A DNA stretch of 64,000 nucleotides from Rhytidiadelphus loreus (GCA_947034895.1 OX344765.1:17737001-17801000); one strand, 5' to 3'. Shown: positions 13,101 through 26,812, counted from the stretch's first letter. A program made the numbers and translations. The notes: generated by a model not told the origin, from the sequence alone.

Positions 13101-13564
13101 TACTAACCACGTCTCTCTCCGTATTTCGTTACTAACCAAGTCTATTACCTTTGCATTTGAGTCGAGTCCTTGTGTCCGTATTTGGAAAAGAGTGGGGTAG
13201 TTACCTTCGGGAAACAAAACTCTACCTTTCTTAGTGGTCCCAAGTCCTAGATGGTGTGTTAAAAGAGTGTCAGACGGCGAAGCTTTGAACCTCCAAAGTA
13301 GTGCTAAGTCCTAGATTTGGTGTTAAATCCAAATCAAGGGCGGAGCTTTGGACTTACCGTCTAGTCAGTGCCAAAGTTTAGTCTCCAAAACGTGTTGGAG
13401 ACAAACCAAAGTTTAGCGTCCAAAATTACGTCTCATAGGTTCACGATTATTGTCAAGCTCCGCCTCGGCCAGTTCGCTAGGGTAATTCTAACCCTTTGGG
13501 TACCATTAGGGCCCATAACCGAACCACCCAACCAAAGGAGGGGGGAATGACCCATTAACTAGTT

Positions 13565-13762
13565 CATTTTGTTAAAAAACCGCCCAGCCAGGCAGCCCGC
13601 TAGCCAAGCAGCGGCCCAACCAGGCGGCAGGCCCAGCTAGGAGCGGCCCTCCAGTGGCAGCGAGCCCAGCTAGGAGGCCCCCTAGCAAGCTGCAAGCCAA
13701 CTAGAGGCCCCCAGCAGGCAGTGAGCCCAGCTAGAGCGGCCCCCGCCCAGCCTTGGCCCCCG
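13565..13762. repeat. GC-rich low-complexity tract (CCCAGC/GGCAG units)
   Basis: Short imperfect repeats of CCCAGCTAGGAGCGGCCC-like words. No open reading frame is supported. Confidence 0.55.
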
Positions 13763-13825
13763 ATTAGTTCATTTTTTTGGTTTTTTTCCTTTGGCTAAAC
13801 TATATTAGGAAACTAAAAAAGGAGG

Positions 13826-14040
13826 GGGTAAAGAAATAGAATTAGCAAAGTAGAATAGCATAGGAAACTAGGGACCAAACTAGAAAGTAGGATAGCATAA
13901 GAGAGTAGGGAAAGAGATAGAATTAGCAAAGTAGGATAGCATAGGAAACTAGGGGAACAAACTAGAAAGTAGGATAGCATAAGAGACTAGGGAACGAAAT
14001 AGCAAAGTAGAATAGCATGGGAAACTAGGGGGAAACTAAC
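13826..14040. repeat. Minisatellite, GTAGGATAGCATAGGAAACTA units
   Basis: Repeating words AAACTAGG, AGAAAGTAGGATAGCATA and AGAATTAGCAAAGTA alternate in an imperfect higher-order tandem array. Non-coding. Confidence 0.65.
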
Positions 14041-16900
14041 GAGTGGATAGAGTAGAAGCTGTAGGAAGGGAAGAGATCCGCCACCCACACTAAAAAGTTA
14101 TAACCCGAAAGACAAGGAGACGTTTCCATCTCACCTCACTAACTCTCCCCTCCCAACCCACACATCACCACCTCCAAGTGCCATGGGAGAAGTGGGGAGG
14201 AAGTTTAAATAGGAATAGAATACCACCGATAGAGTAGAAGGGAAATCCATCTCACCATTAGGGTGAGACGGGCGTAAGAGGTAGTTAGGCCATATTTTGA
14301 CTTTTAGATTCCTTCTACATTAGGATAAGATGACGCGTAAGGGGTAGTTAGGACGTAGTTTGACCTTCTAAGTAGGTAGGTGTCCAACCCACCCCCTTCC
14401 ATCAATGGGGCACGCGGGTTGAGGAGAAGGAGAAAGAAGAAAGAAGTAGCATGCACGGAAAGAAGTGTTAGTCTTTTGAAATTACAAATACGTCGGGACC
14501 AACCAAATACGTGGCCTACAAACTGCAATTTACCATGGTGGAAGAAGGTGAATTGACCGCCCTCCTCACGGAACACCATGCCGGGATAAGAACCTAACCT
14601 CCCCCGCGTCATTGGCCGACTAGGGGTAAAAGTCTCAACTAGGCCGAGAGCTAGGTACCATTAGAGTCCAAGTCAAGTCAGATATGATTAGGAAATCTTA
14701 GAGTAGGCTTTGAGGGGTTTCCAAAAACATAAGATACATAGGAATCGGAGTTAGGATGCCCAAGATACCGATGGATGAAGTTTAGAGCCCGAAACGAATG
14801 AAACTTGGAAGTGTTTGTCCACCCAAGTTGGGGCTTAGGATTTAGATAGAAAATAGGGAGTCACGTCCGTAGGTCAAATTTCAACCCCAACCAGATTTGG
14901 AAACCCATAGAAAACCATGGATGAAGTTTGATAGCCTTGCGGTCAAAACTTCATCCGTCCATAGCAAGTGATTAGAAGGTCCAAACTGAGCGAGTCTTAG
15001 GTTTTTAGAAATGGCGAGAGATAATCTCCTACCTTAGGACATTAGAGTAGGATTTGGAAATAGGAAACACAAAAAACATAATATAGCAAGATAGTCAACT
15101 TAGGAGTCATTAGATTCACGATTAGAGAGTCACGATTAGGAACTTAGCAAAAAAGATCCATTGTTTGGAAGGCACAATGGATTGACATTTAGACACCCAT
15201 TAGAGTAGGACACTATCATAGAACTAGAACCTGGTTGTGTTCGCCGATTTACCAAGGGTGGGTAAATAAGCACCCATACATGGGCGACCAGACGATGAAG
15301 CTGGGCCGTCACGACCACCGAAACAACCACGCATGTAGAAATAATGGCACGGTAACCTTCAGCGTGAAGTTCGAGCATTGATGATTTTATTGTAGGTTGA
15401 ATGTGTTGAACTCGGTAGCCGTGAAGTGACATTTGAAAAATGTTTTGAAGGCTTAAACAACAAGCAGTACTATTGCATAATGAAGCTTATCGAAAAGAGT
15501 GGTGATCATCAACGATGGTTGGAAGGGCCAATCAATCCTTTAACTAAGGTAGATCGTGCCGATTATGTTGCTACTATCGTCAAACGCATTCTCAAATATT
15601 TGTAGAAGAAGTGGCATTTTGATTGGAGCTCTAGTTTTTTACCTCTACTAAATATATGTTGGATTTTAGTTCTTCATTTTGTAGTTGGAGTGATTTTTTG
15701 AAATAAATTGTGTTTGTGAAGTAGTATAAGGGAAATATTCAAATAATTTGTTTTTTAGATGAACTTGAAGTGAATTTCCTTCAAAGTTAAAGATAAAAAA
15801 ATAATTGTGGAGCCAAATAAGTGCTTAATTATTGATGTTGTAACTTTGGGAGTGAATTAGAGGCTGATCCCACTTGTTTTGGTTAGAGTGGAGATAAGGT
15901 GAAGAAAAAAAGGAAGGCTATTAATCTTCTCTCTTGTTGTAAGTTTAAAGAGGACCCGAATGTTTGGAGGATTTGTGTTGTGAGTTTTAGGAAATTTGAA
16001 ATGAAATTTAGAGGATTTGTGTATTATAATGTGCAGTTTCTAAATTGATTTCACTTGCTTGATTTGGAGTTGTGAATCAAAAGTTGTACTAGTTTGAGTG
16101 GAAGGAGGTTTGTTGCCTTCAAAATTAAAAGACAAAGACTTTAACTAGCCATAAAAGACGGACATGTTTTTGGTTTGCAATAAGATTTAAAGAAAGTGCA
16201 GGAAATTGTATTAGCTTTCTATAAAGATATCATTCATTATATTTGAAATTTGTATGAGTGAATTGTGAATGTGAAGGTAAAAGAGGATCTGTTGTCTTTC
16301 TTTTCTCAAGGCCGAAACTTTGGATGGCCATAGAATTTGGACGAAGTTTTAGAATTGCTTGAGATTTAGAGGAAAAAGTAGAAGTTTTGGAAATTGGAGG
16401 AAGTGTTGAAGATTTGTGTGTATATGTGTGACTTGTGACTTTGTAAAATTTGTTATTGCAAGCGGTTTGGGTTACACCAACGCTAGCCTCATTTTGTGTT
16501 GTGGATGCGACGAAGTGAGGTTAACTGCCCACATGGTTGAGACTTTTATGTTATTCCCACTAGTGAGGTAAGATTGCTGGTCACTATGAGTTTGAAATTT
16601 ACGATTCAATTCCTTGGACAATTCAGCTCGTGGTTTGGTCGTCCTTTTTTACACGTTCATAGCCTGTGGTTTCTTATTACCTTAGCTTAACCCTTAGCCT
16701 ATTTAGAAACACTACAAGATAGAACAACATGTAGCAGTTTGAAGATTTGAAGACTCAAAGATTCAAAGACTTGAAGATTCAACAATTATTTTAGTATCAA
16801 TAATTTCTTGTCGCAGCCAAAATCCCTGTGATTTTCCGAGGCAAACCACTCTCTATTTGACAATGCTTGGCTGCTTTTCACCTACCTCTACCTACAAATC
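14041..16900. other. No supported gene
   Basis: Moderately AT-rich DNA without a convincing reading frame. A short open frame near 15450-15605 (ending IVKRILKYL) could be the tail of a lost gene, but has no other support. Confidence 0.35.
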
Positions 16901-17099
16901 GTAACATTAGAACTCGGGTTTGCAAACTTTTAGAAATCCCACAATGCACGAAGCTAGCACTCAGTCATATGTCAGACAATTATTTAAAGATTACTATCAT
17001 CGCAATCTCAATCTTGGGTCTTGTTCTTGACTTTTTAAAACTAAGCTAAGTCATGTCCAAGAATTCTCGTAGTAGGCAGAGAGTTAGAGAGATCAAATG

Positions 17100-17440
17100 G
17101 CGAACGGACTACTGAAAATTTGAAACTCTGATGTTGTGTTTGTCCAAGTTCAATGTTGCAACGGATCCGATAGAGTGGTATGATCACATATAGAAGATCT
17201 GTCGATTCACATGTTCCATAGATTGGGGAAATCCAATTGCTCCCCAGATGATCATCACATGATTAACTTGCCATGACTTGAAGAAAAACCCTTCCATTTG
17301 GAGCTCTATTGATTCATGTACTAGTGAAAGAAGATTTATTTTGACACTTTTGGATCAGGAAGGTCATATTCTTTAGCACTAATCTTGGCACCCACTTGCA
17401 ATTATTTGAAGATGAGTATCTTCCATGAGTCTAGCAATTA
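17100..17440 (+). pseudogene. Possible gag-like remnant
   Basis: One frame reads FNVATDPIEWYDHI, a stop, then KICRFTCSIDWGNP, a pattern like the start of the retrotransposon gag core (target Asp-Pro, an aromatic pair, then a Cys-containing helix). It is interrupted by several stops. The call rests on a short stretch only and may be wrong. Confidence 0.25.
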
Positions 17441-19100
17441 AAATTTCCCACCTAGTGCCATCTGATCAACAACGACAAAATCAAGTCATAATACTCTAGG
17501 ATTGAAATGAATGGCGTCATGCAAGTTGCCATGTAGTGGATTAGAATAGAACATTGAAAAGTTGAGAGCATTCCTTGATTAGAATAGAATTTTCTATACT
17601 CGGAGAGTCCACAGGTGCAAACACTGAATGATCTATTGGCTAGTTTAGTAGCTAATTAAATGCAACCGCAACAAAAAATGGATCACTTCACACATAGAGC
17701 CAGAACTACAGAGGTCACTAGCAATATTAAATCGGGAAAGACTTTCAATCTTGAAGCTCAATGCACTAACTAACAATATTTAATGCCATGGTCGCTTTCC
17801 TAAACACCCATTCTGATTTTGATTTCATCAGTCTTGAGAATTTTCTTGCCTACAAGGGGAGGAATTTCATAATACTAATGAACTGACGGTTGGCCTGACA
17901 ATGTCTTCGCAGCGTGAAGGCGAGAAGCTCCTAAGCCAGTTCACCCAAGGTCGTCGAAATCGAGAATGTAGTCTATAAGATGTCAAGGAGTATGAGGATT
18001 CTCAGCCTACTCGCAAGGAACTTTCCCCTGTACAACACCAACGACCGACAACCCAAACTAAGGTATGTTTCTAAATTTTTATTTTAGTCATTAATGTTTG
18101 CATTTTGTTAATGTGTACTCTTCACTTTCAAGCTTGAGTCATTTAGTTGGAAAAAAATGCAAAGATTATCATTTCATAGCGATTAAGTATTAATCAACCT
18201 ACATTTTGTGATTTTGGTCAAAGATTAATGCACTGCAAATGCCAGAAGATAGATTGTGATATTTGTGAAGTAGTTGAAGAGAGTCTCAAATGTTTGAAAT
18301 AGAGAACACTGTATGAAACAAATTTAAGGGTTATTGTATCCCATCTGCTGCTTGCTAAATCAGTCCAAAACTTGAACAAAATATTGAATATGAGAGCTCT
18401 ATAAAAAATTACCAGTCTTGCATGATCTTGAAGTTCATATGATGTGCTCCTATTGCTTGAAGTTGAATGTTTCTAGCATCTTCCTATGGATGCTTTGCAT
18501 CTGATCCGCTCGAAGTTAAATGTTCGTTGCTTTGCCTCCAAAGTAGCTACCTCACTCATGCAACTATCGCCAATCTTTCGATGCTTTCCCTTGCTGCTTT
18601 CCCTTGTTGTCGGCAATCCTTGCTCAATTGTTGAAGTATAGTTCACAAGTAGTTGAATTTTTTTTAGAGTCACGGACTCACGGTCCTACAAATGTAGCAC
18701 TATTGCCAAATGAGTTCAAAAATAAAAAAAAACGCAATTAAAATGCTTGGAAGCTCAAAAGCTCAAAAGCTGATAGGTCTTCCTCATTGATCTATGAAAA
18801 CTCAAAGCTAAAAAGCAGCAGGGATTCCAGACTTTTAATGATTATTGAGAATCTGAATTGTGTGAGCTAAGGGTTAGAATAGGCTTTGAAAATATGAAAC
18901 GATGCCAAGATTGTTAGGTACATCTCTGCAAATTTCTTGACCCGATAAAAAGATTCATTAAAAAAATACAGAACCTCTAAAACGCTTTTTTAAACAGCAT
19001 CCCAATAGATTCAGCGTGCGGTGCTTTGGTGAGGATGACAATAAGGCTGGACTCAAGCGGAAAGTTAGGATGTAAAATCAAGCCACGCCGATAGTTTCCT

Positions 19101-19304
19101 ACTCCGATGACCAATTTTGAGGGAAGCAGACGCTACCCCCAAAACCGGTCATTGTGTAAATCCTCTGCAAGACTAGAGGCCAAGACAAAGAAGACAAGTT
19201 ACAATATATTAATCAAAACTTCTAAAACGTAAATCAAATACTTGCAATGACCGATTTCGGAGGTAGCGTTTGCTTCCTCCAAAACCGGTCATCAGAGTAA
19301 GCCG
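19101..19304. repeat. Inverted pair of short hairpins (ACCGGTCAT family)
   Basis: Two about 53-bp hairpins (19101-19153 and 19246-19304) are reverse complements of each other. Each carries GGAAGCARACGCTACC between arms ending ATGACC and GGTCAT. The whole resembles a small foldback element with a hairpin at each end. Confidence 0.5.
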
Positions 19305-19868
19305 GAGCAAGAATGTTACCTTCATATTTTTTTCTTAAGGATTGTAGATGAAAATTGGGCAATAGACTCCGCAGGTGATGTAGAGCTCTTAGTCTCCAAA
19401 GGTTGATGTAGAACTTGCACTAGAGTTAACTTTGCGATGAAGTTGAAGTGTAGACACTTCTTTGAAGTTAGGTTTACTGAGTCCTCTGCAATTAGGTTAT
19501 CAGTGAGCTAAGAGTTGGGGGGTAAGGAATTTAACAGGTTAAGTAATATAATGAATCCTTATTCATCGATTGCAATGATTTGAAAGTTTTAAAAATTGGA
19601 AATGAAATATAGAAATAATTACACATTAATTTCATCTATCACTAATTATTTACGAACATAAACATTTGATTCCTTTAAATATCATTATCACGTTGTTCTA
19701 AAACCTTGAAAATATGTTCACCGTAAAGTTGTGGCAAAGTATTTATCCTTGAAAGAATCTTTCATATGCATTTTGAGGACATTACATTGGAAATTAAATA
19801 GAATTTTAGATTTTTTTATGTCTTTACTACTATTAACTTAGAATTTGAAAATGTTTGGGATGAGTAGT

Positions 19869-19998
19869 CCAAATTCTTTTAATATTGATCGATTTTGGGG
19901 GTACTGGGAGGTACTCCAAAAACCTTAGTCGGGTCTGACTGAGGTTTTCGAGATATTTCTTGGTACCCCCTAAATCGGTCAATACTAAAAGAATTTGG
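19869..19998. mobile_element. Foldback MITE, 130 bp
   Basis: Near-complete inverted repeat. The ends CCAAATTCTTTTAATATTGA and its complement pair, then GGGGGTAC pairs with GTACCCCC, and the centre reads GGGTCTGACTGAGG. It is the same family as 636-747 and 23575-23678. No clear target duplication. Confidence 0.65.
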
Positions 19999-20748
19999 AA
20001 GATCTATAAAATTTTATAAGGTAATTAAATAGATAAAAATTTCCAATTCTAGATGATTATGAAGACTTTTAGCATATAATAATGGATGCAATCTCTCTTG
20101 TAACTTTCGCTAGTGTCTTCAAAGTCAATTAAAGAAAGGATGAGAAATGCATTTGGCATGTAATTCAAGTTTGTCTATGCACTTTAAGATTTTGTGATAT
20201 GAGTAACAATATCCTAGAAAGTATATTTCTCTAAATCTTTTTTGTAAATGAAGGTATCATATGATTTTAACCAATACTTAAAGAGTTCCAAAGTCTTTGA
20301 CTTTATCTTCATTTGATGTAAATATCCCATTTAGTCTATAAAATCATTTTAAGAATAGTGAACTAGGAAGGATTGAATTATAAATTACTGTGAAATTGAT
20401 ATTGGTTAATTTGGGGGGGGCATAATGAAGTTCATATACTTTCTTCAATATTTACATTTTATTTTTTTAGTAAGCTATTGCAATTGATATTTAATTCACA
20501 TAATGCATTCATATTATTATGGTAAAGTTTGAACTTGAGTCTCTCAAAGTTCATGGTACACAAATAATCTCCCTTTCAATAGAAGCCTCTCATTTGAAAT
20601 TGGCATTTTTGATCTTTGAGCCTATGTCTTAGTAATGATTAGATTCTTCTGCACTACTTATGAGCAATTGAATTCATTACTATACATTTTTTTACTTTAC
20701 TTTATGTTGTGAAAGGTGATCATTAAAGAAAATTATTGGAATGTGCAG

Positions 20749-23430
20749 ATGGATGTGATAGGTCAAAAAAGTGTTGTGGCTTCTTCATCAATGGCAGCAA
20801 CCACGATTGAGAAGAACTTTAAAATAGTAGAGAACACGATCCCTCAAACTCTTAGAACATATATAGTAGAGGTTTGCAACAATTCCTTGGTTGTTGATGA
20901 AACGGATGTGGTAAGTCTAGGGGACATCTTGGATGCATGTGATCATGCCGCAGATCAATTGGAAGTGCCTATACAAGTATACATAGTCATAATAATGTCT
21001 CCAAGAAAAGGAAGAGGAAACTGTTGGTGTTCTCTGATGAGAGTTTTAAGATGGAGTATAGCTCTCAAGAACATGGCAAGTCGGAGTCAGAGTCATCCGT
21101 TTCTATTTCAAGCCCATGGAGTCCAAAATCGTACTAGTGTGCTTGTAGTCTTCCTATACGTAGACATGAGGTGGTTTTCATCCATATAGGTTCGGACTCT
21201 GAGGATAGCGTTGACATTGATTGAATGTAAACGGAATTTTTATGCTATGATAGTTTTTTAATTTTACCTGGCACATAACAATCATTGATTTTTGAGGTAT
21301 TCAATATACTATGTTATTGGTGTATGCAATCATTGGGTATGTTGTGATTGAAACTCATTATATGTTTTATTTTTTATAATTAGATATAATTATATTCTAT
21401 TTCATGAGTTTTCATTTAAATGTAAAGTAATATTTGAAGTCTCCATTTGAATTTGCAGGTGGAAGAGTCACCAATCATTTTGGCTCAAAATGAAGAACAC
21501 CAAAAGACACCAGAGGCCGATGATACACAACAACCAGAGATTGGAGTTGAAGAAGAAAGGGATTTGCAAATGGAGGACATTGATAATGATGAAGAAGAGA
21601 AAGAATTGCTTGAGGATGAGCTATGTCAGCTACAAATGGTAGATTTAGTTGCGACCATTGCCAGTCTTAGAATCGAACCGGCAAAACTCTCGAGACTGCA
21701 AATTCTGCTTTGCAGACTTGTTCCAATGCCTATAGTGAAGCCATCATTGTCCTTTGACCTATTGAAACTTGAGCAAGAGTTTGTACACGGTTACTGTGAG
21801 GGAGTAGCGGTGTTTTATGTTTCTAGTATGAATAAAGCAGGAGAGAGTTTGGAGTTTATAATGGATGAAGTTTTCTGATAGGACCCATGGTGGAAGCAAG
21901 AAAATGAAGATTTCAATGCACTTGTTGAATCAGACCCTAACTTGAAGTTCATGAAGAACCTCAAGTTTTTTGAGAATGACGAAAATCATCGTCGAATTGC
22001 ATGGATGAGCCATATTACAAGGCGTTATCTTGCAGACCCAAATTGACACATCTTATTGGACTGTATTATTTTTGAAACAAAAAGTAGAATCGAATTGGTC
22101 ATGCAAGTCATGCATGACATCAACAAGTGAGTTATTTCCTTCTTGAGAATGGTGACTTTTGTAATGTTTTCAATTTTGTAAATATTGTGTGTTGCATTGT
22201 GCATTAAGAAATTAGTTCCCTTATCAAATGGTTTGATTTCAGGTGTATGGAGGATTCTCATGTGAAGACAAATTTAGTGTACACACTGTATCGCGTATAG
22301 AAATATGGGTGTCTATCATTGGAGAAGTTTATGAAGATACTCAGACCTTCTGAAAGAAAACGTTGTGGAATCCAAACGGGGAGGAAGTCATGATACTCTA
22401 TGCTAGTTGATGTTTTTATGGCTTTCAACTTCAAGGTGAGAACTACATTTCAAAAGTAATTTTTATAAGATTTTGTATATCTTTGTATTTGACATTGATG
22501 TGTTGTGATTCTTAAGAGACTTGAAAATTCAAATGTTTGAGTACTCTTGCAGCAAGAGATATCTCATGCAGCGGATAGTGCTGCATGAAAATACAATGAA
22601 ATTACACCATTCAAGGAAAAGAGTGAGTACGGGATAGCAAATGCAATAAGGGTTGAAGCAAAAGAGAAGTCAACGAAGTTGTATGTTAAGATGGTGAAGT
22701 TACTATCAGTGGCAAACTCGGCACTGAGTTCCAAGTTTCTTGAGGAGGTAAGTGTTGTATGTGATTCATTCTCTTGTAGTGATTTTTTTTCTTGACATTT
22801 CATGTATTTTTTTGTAATACCATGTCTTTGTAATACCATGGTTTGTAATACCATGTCTTTCTATTGTAGGTTGAAGAACACTGAACAATGAATCAAGTTC
22901 AAGAGATGACACATGAGAAGTTGCAAATGGTTGCAACCTATAATACCACAACAACTCAGAAGTTGAAGTATTTGAAATGGTGGAATTCCTCTGTGCCTTC
23001 ACGGGAGGCACGGAAATTTCCACCATGTCAAATTTCTGATGAGAAATTATTATCCTTTGTACACAAATGCATGTGGTGGTCTGGGGTAAGTTTTTGCATG
23101 ATCAAATTTTAGTAGCATTGATGTCATATTATCTTATGGAAATATCAAAATTGTGATGTCCTATTTTTTTCACTTCTATAACAACCATGTGAACATAAAT
23201 TAATAAGTTACTTCTGCAAATTGAGGATGCTACTCATGAATACTTTGAAAATGTGGTCAGCAAAGACAACCTCCAAATCAACATGGATGTCCCACTTGAG
23301 CCAAAGTCACTTGCTCAATACATTGAGGGATGGAGAAGAAAAATATAGGAACAAGGCTTTGGACCGAATTTGAAGGGAGCAAATTCATTCAAGAAATCTG
23401 ACTCCTTCTCAAATTATGAAAGATAAGACC
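20749..23430 (+). pseudogene. Multi-exon remnant, probable ParB-like 5' half of the interrupted gene
   Basis: Series of plus-strand exons with good splice signals: 20749-21222 (after GTGCAG|ATG; Ser/Glu-rich end), 21459-22126 (after TTTGCAG, acidic then WWKQENEDFNALV, donor AA|GTGAGT), one starting at 22243 (after TTTCAG), and further pieces to about 23430. Several in-frame stops (for example TGA in place of a probable Trp at 22044, and stops near 22300 and 22390) and a frameshift near 20990 mark it as dead. The last part (YNTTTTQKLKYLKWWNSSVP) loosely resembles the segment after the ParB-like motif in gene A of the transposon (CNDGN...LWENAGKP). I therefore read it, tentatively, as the upstream half of the methyltransferase-like gene that continues at 25.7 kb. 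A repeat-rich 2-kb stretch separates the two. Confidence 0.4.
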
Positions 23431-23574
23431 TAGCTGTGTAAAGACTTCTTTTTCGGTTAGTTTGTGGAGCTTGTTGATTCTATACTTTCATCATTTTTAG
23501 GAGCCTAAGGGAATGTGATTTGCAGTTCTTAATTTTTTTGGTTCATGTGAATTGTTATTTAGTTAGAACTACGT

Positions 23575-23678
23575 GAGATAACTAAAAGTGGGGGTAGTGT
23601 GAGGTACTCCAAAAAGCTCAATCAGGTCCGACTAAGCTTTTTGGAGTACCTCACACTACTCCCACTTTTAGTTATCTC
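23575..23678. mobile_element. Foldback MITE, 104 bp, nearly perfect hairpin
   Basis: GAGATAACTAAAAGTGGG at the left pairs with its complement at the right, and the stem continues through GTGTGAGGTACTCCAAAAAGC to a centre CAGGTCCGACTAAG. Third member of the GGTCYGACTRAG-centre family in this window and the least decayed. Confidence 0.7.
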
Positions 23679-24524
23679 AGGCATTTTTTCTAATTTGTTT
23701 TGTTTTATTTTAGTTGATCTTCAAAATTTGTTGGACATAAATGTAGTGATGTTGTAATAAATAAAAGTATGTTGACATTTCAATCATTGTTTTATTGAAA
23801 ATGACTCTCTATAATATTATAATACTTAAAAATGAATATTTTGTGGTTGTATTTCTTGGTGTAGACAGTAAATTGAAGTATTTAAAAATATTGAAAGCCT
23901 AGAACCTTCAAGAATTGAGTACGTATTTTTTTTTTTAGTAATAGTAATTTTATGTGAGGCAAGCCATCTCAGTGATCCACAAACTGGTTGATTGATTTCA
24001 TTGTACTACTTCTATAATTGAGTGCACAATGTAATAGTAAATGTAATAGTTGATAAATTAACTCTTATAAATATGTTTGTTTGGCAGTTACCTCAAGCTT
24101 GAACTTGTAGCAAAAAAAACTTTGTTACGTGTGGATCTTCCTCCTTTCTTGTCATTGTGGCTGAATCAAAGTTTGTAAGAATGCATGTATACAACAGCCC
24201 AGCTTCGAATGTTTACGATTGCAAATCTCATCGGTGTCGGGTAGAGAGGCCTTGGGGAAACGCAGAGTTCTTGGCTGCAACTAGAAATGGCTCAAAATAC
24301 GGAAGATCCCAAAATCAAATATACCCATAATCAAACCTTATGATTTGCATCATAATCATGCTCATGTAACCTCCATCATGAACCATAGAGATCAAATAAG
24401 TATCACATGTTTGTACAAAGTGATATAAGTTGTGCATAAACTGTACAAAGTCCTCCAAAAGTATACCCGACACTAATAGGAGTGCCAAATCTTCTTCAAA
24501 GGTTCAAATTGAGAGTATAATATC

Positions 24525-24900
24525 TCTCTGAAAAGATAACGCAAAGAACTATAACACATCCAAATTTCAACTCAAAACCTCATACTGTCCGACTTTTATA
24601 GCCGGTCAAAGTTTACTCTCTTCAACTCAAAGGCAACTCACTACTACTTCACTTCCAAGGCTATAACTCTCACATACTAACTCCAAACTGACCACATAAT
24701 ATCTCATTGAAAAAGTAACACAAATATATACAACACTTAAAAGTTTCACTCAAAACTAAGGTACTGTACGACTTTTATAGTCGATCCAAGTTCACCCTCT
24801 CTAATTCAAAAGGCAGCTCTTCACTACTTCACCTTCAAGACCATAACTTTTGCATCTTAACTTCAAACTAAGAGAAGCTTTTTGGAAAGCTAAAAACTCA
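24525..24900. repeat. Tandem duplication, about 179-bp unit
   Basis: Two copies of a unit holding CTGTMCGACTTTTATAG (24585 and 24764) and CACTACTTCACYTYCAAG. The sequence context (short CT-rich words, no open frame) suggests LTR or satellite-like DNA inserted between the two coding halves of the neighbouring pseudogene. Confidence 0.6.
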
Positions 24901-25713
24901 ATAAACAACCATGCCAAATCTCAAAAGCAAAAACTTCATAATCAGATAGATATGAGCCCTCAAAAATTCTGCCCTCAAACTTCATGACAAATTTTCTTCT
25001 CTCACTCCATCAAGCATAACTTTCACACAAAAACTCCAATTTGAGAGAGTGATAGGTTTTCGGAATCACCAAAACAAGATGAACATCCTCCCAAAATTTC
25101 ATAGCCAAACTCCCCATTTACAAAGTGTTATCCTTCTCCAAACACACGGCTCTCCAAAACTAACTTGGAGGTGGAAGAAGAAGAGCCTCCACCTCATCCG
25201 CCACCTCAACCTCCATGCCATCCACCTAAGCAAGTGGATTTTGGCCTCTAAAACGCCACATGGACTATCTTTCATCCATTGGCCGTCCCTTTGTCCCCAT
25301 AACTCTATCCTTATCCCCTACGTGGACTTCTAATCCATTTAAAATTAAACAAAAGGTAAAACAAGCTTCACCTTTCATTTTTAACAATTCTAACCAAACA
25401 AAATAAAGCTTCAAAACATCTCTAAGTACAAGAATATAAGAACTAAGATTAAGTAGTTGTCTAACAGAGGTAAAAAAAATTAAAGTTCAAGAGGATCATC
25501 ACTCCAAATGTCTCTTGAAACTTCAATGAAAAAAAACCCTCCGCTTTTACACACAATTATAGATTTCATATAATGTACACATATACGATGCGACACCAGT
25601 GGAGGGTGGTATTTGGATTGCCCTGTGACATTCACTCATCCAATGGAGGTGGAGCTTTATAAATCATTTGATGCCTCAATATTATTGATTTTGAGGTTTC
25701 AGAGTTTGCCGAT

Positions 25714-26576
25714 TTGTCGGACATTCAAAAGAGGACTATTGCGCAAAAAATGCTTGCTGATAAAAAGAAGAAGGGCAAGGAACAAGAGATTAGGGCAAAC
25801 AAGGAGAAAAAGGAAGTTGAGCGTTTGACAAAATTGGCGGAAAAGGAGAAAAATGCTGAGAGGAAAGACAAGGGAAAAGGCAAAAGAAAGAAGAAGGTTG
25901 AAGGCACTAACCAAGTTTCAATGTCTTCAACGGTGAACCAGGGCTCTCAAATGCAATCAAGTTCACGTAGTGGAGTAAAAAAGAAGGCCATTTTGCTGAA
26001 GGTCACTGAGAAAATGCTCATGTAAGTCACCGAAGTCATCGTTATTAACAATGATGATGAAATGAACTCGGTAGAATTGATCCTCAGCAACTTTATCAAT
26101 GATGTGATGGAGAACGAGGATAGAGAGGGGAGAACATGCTACAAAGATCTCATGAACTTTTTAGAGAAGGTAAAGATTTATCTTCGGAATGTGCAAGTTT
26201 ATTATTTGCATTGCATATGATGATTGTAATGTATTAATTGTTGTTTTTTGGTATAATATTTGTTTGTAGTTGTCAACTGAGAATGTTTGAAAATACGGTG
26301 ATGAAGTGGCTTGTCAACTTCCAAAAGTAGATCTAATTTTCTTTGACTGCCATGAAAATCTGCTCGTCTCGGGGGTGTCGCCTCCAACAGATCATGTGCC
26401 AAAATGGAACGCTGATAAAAAGTAAAAAGAAATTCAAGAGTTTTTTCATTTTCCAGAGAAACAATTATAGCACCATGGGTGTATTGTGGTATTTCACTCA
26501 TGGAGTGCTAGCGCAAAAGGCATCATTGCTAGACTGTGTGAGGTGTACTCGATCAAGAAGAAGAAAAAGTGGTTAG
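25714..26576 (+). pseudogene. DNA-methyltransferase-like gene, 5' side of the transposon insertion
   Basis: A Lys/Glu-rich helical segment (25714-26169, ending at a GAAGGTAAAG donor) is followed by an exon from 26270 (after TTTGTAG). That exon reads, through three stops, VDLIFFDCHENL..., KEIQEFFHFPEKQL, HGCIVVFHSW and IIARLCEVYSIKKKKKWL. The order (DLIF-D, a helix, a Gly-Cys-hydrophobic strand, a further helix) fits the catalytic half of amino-type DNA methyltransferases, but the usual (D/N)PPY tetrapeptide is not intact. The frame is cut by the giant transposon right after Leu; removing the element joins it to 58466. A Lys-rich linker before a methyltransferase half parallels gene A inside the element. 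Confidence 0.5.
26573..26576. other. Target site duplication, left copy (TTAG)
   Basis: TTAG directly abuts the left terminal repeat and is repeated directly outside the right one at 58462-58465. It falls in a codon pair of the interrupted methyltransferase-like frame. Confidence 0.8.
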
Positions 26577-26607
26577 ATGGGGAATTTCGTTAAAATGGCG
26601 GTATTCC
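26577..26607 (+). repeat. Left terminal inverted repeat (31 bp)
   Basis: Perfect reverse complement of 58431-58461. Immediately inside, the words GTTAAAATGGCGGT (26590) and ATTAAAATGGCGGT (26608) form a short direct repeat, as often seen for transposase-binding sites at transposon ends. Confidence 0.85.
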
Positions 26608-26812
26608 ATTAAAATGGCGGTTCAGAGCTCCCAAGTCTGAATGAAATCCGACCGAAAATGGTAGCCGGGGGGATGAAATCCTGCAACAATGATGGGTTCC
26701 TGTGATAAAAACACCTTTTCCTCGATTCAATCAAAGTTGGAGGGGTCCAGTTCAGGACGAAATCATATCCATTCCGTGCCTTCTTAGAGCGGGCTACTTG
26801 AAAGAAAGTTCC

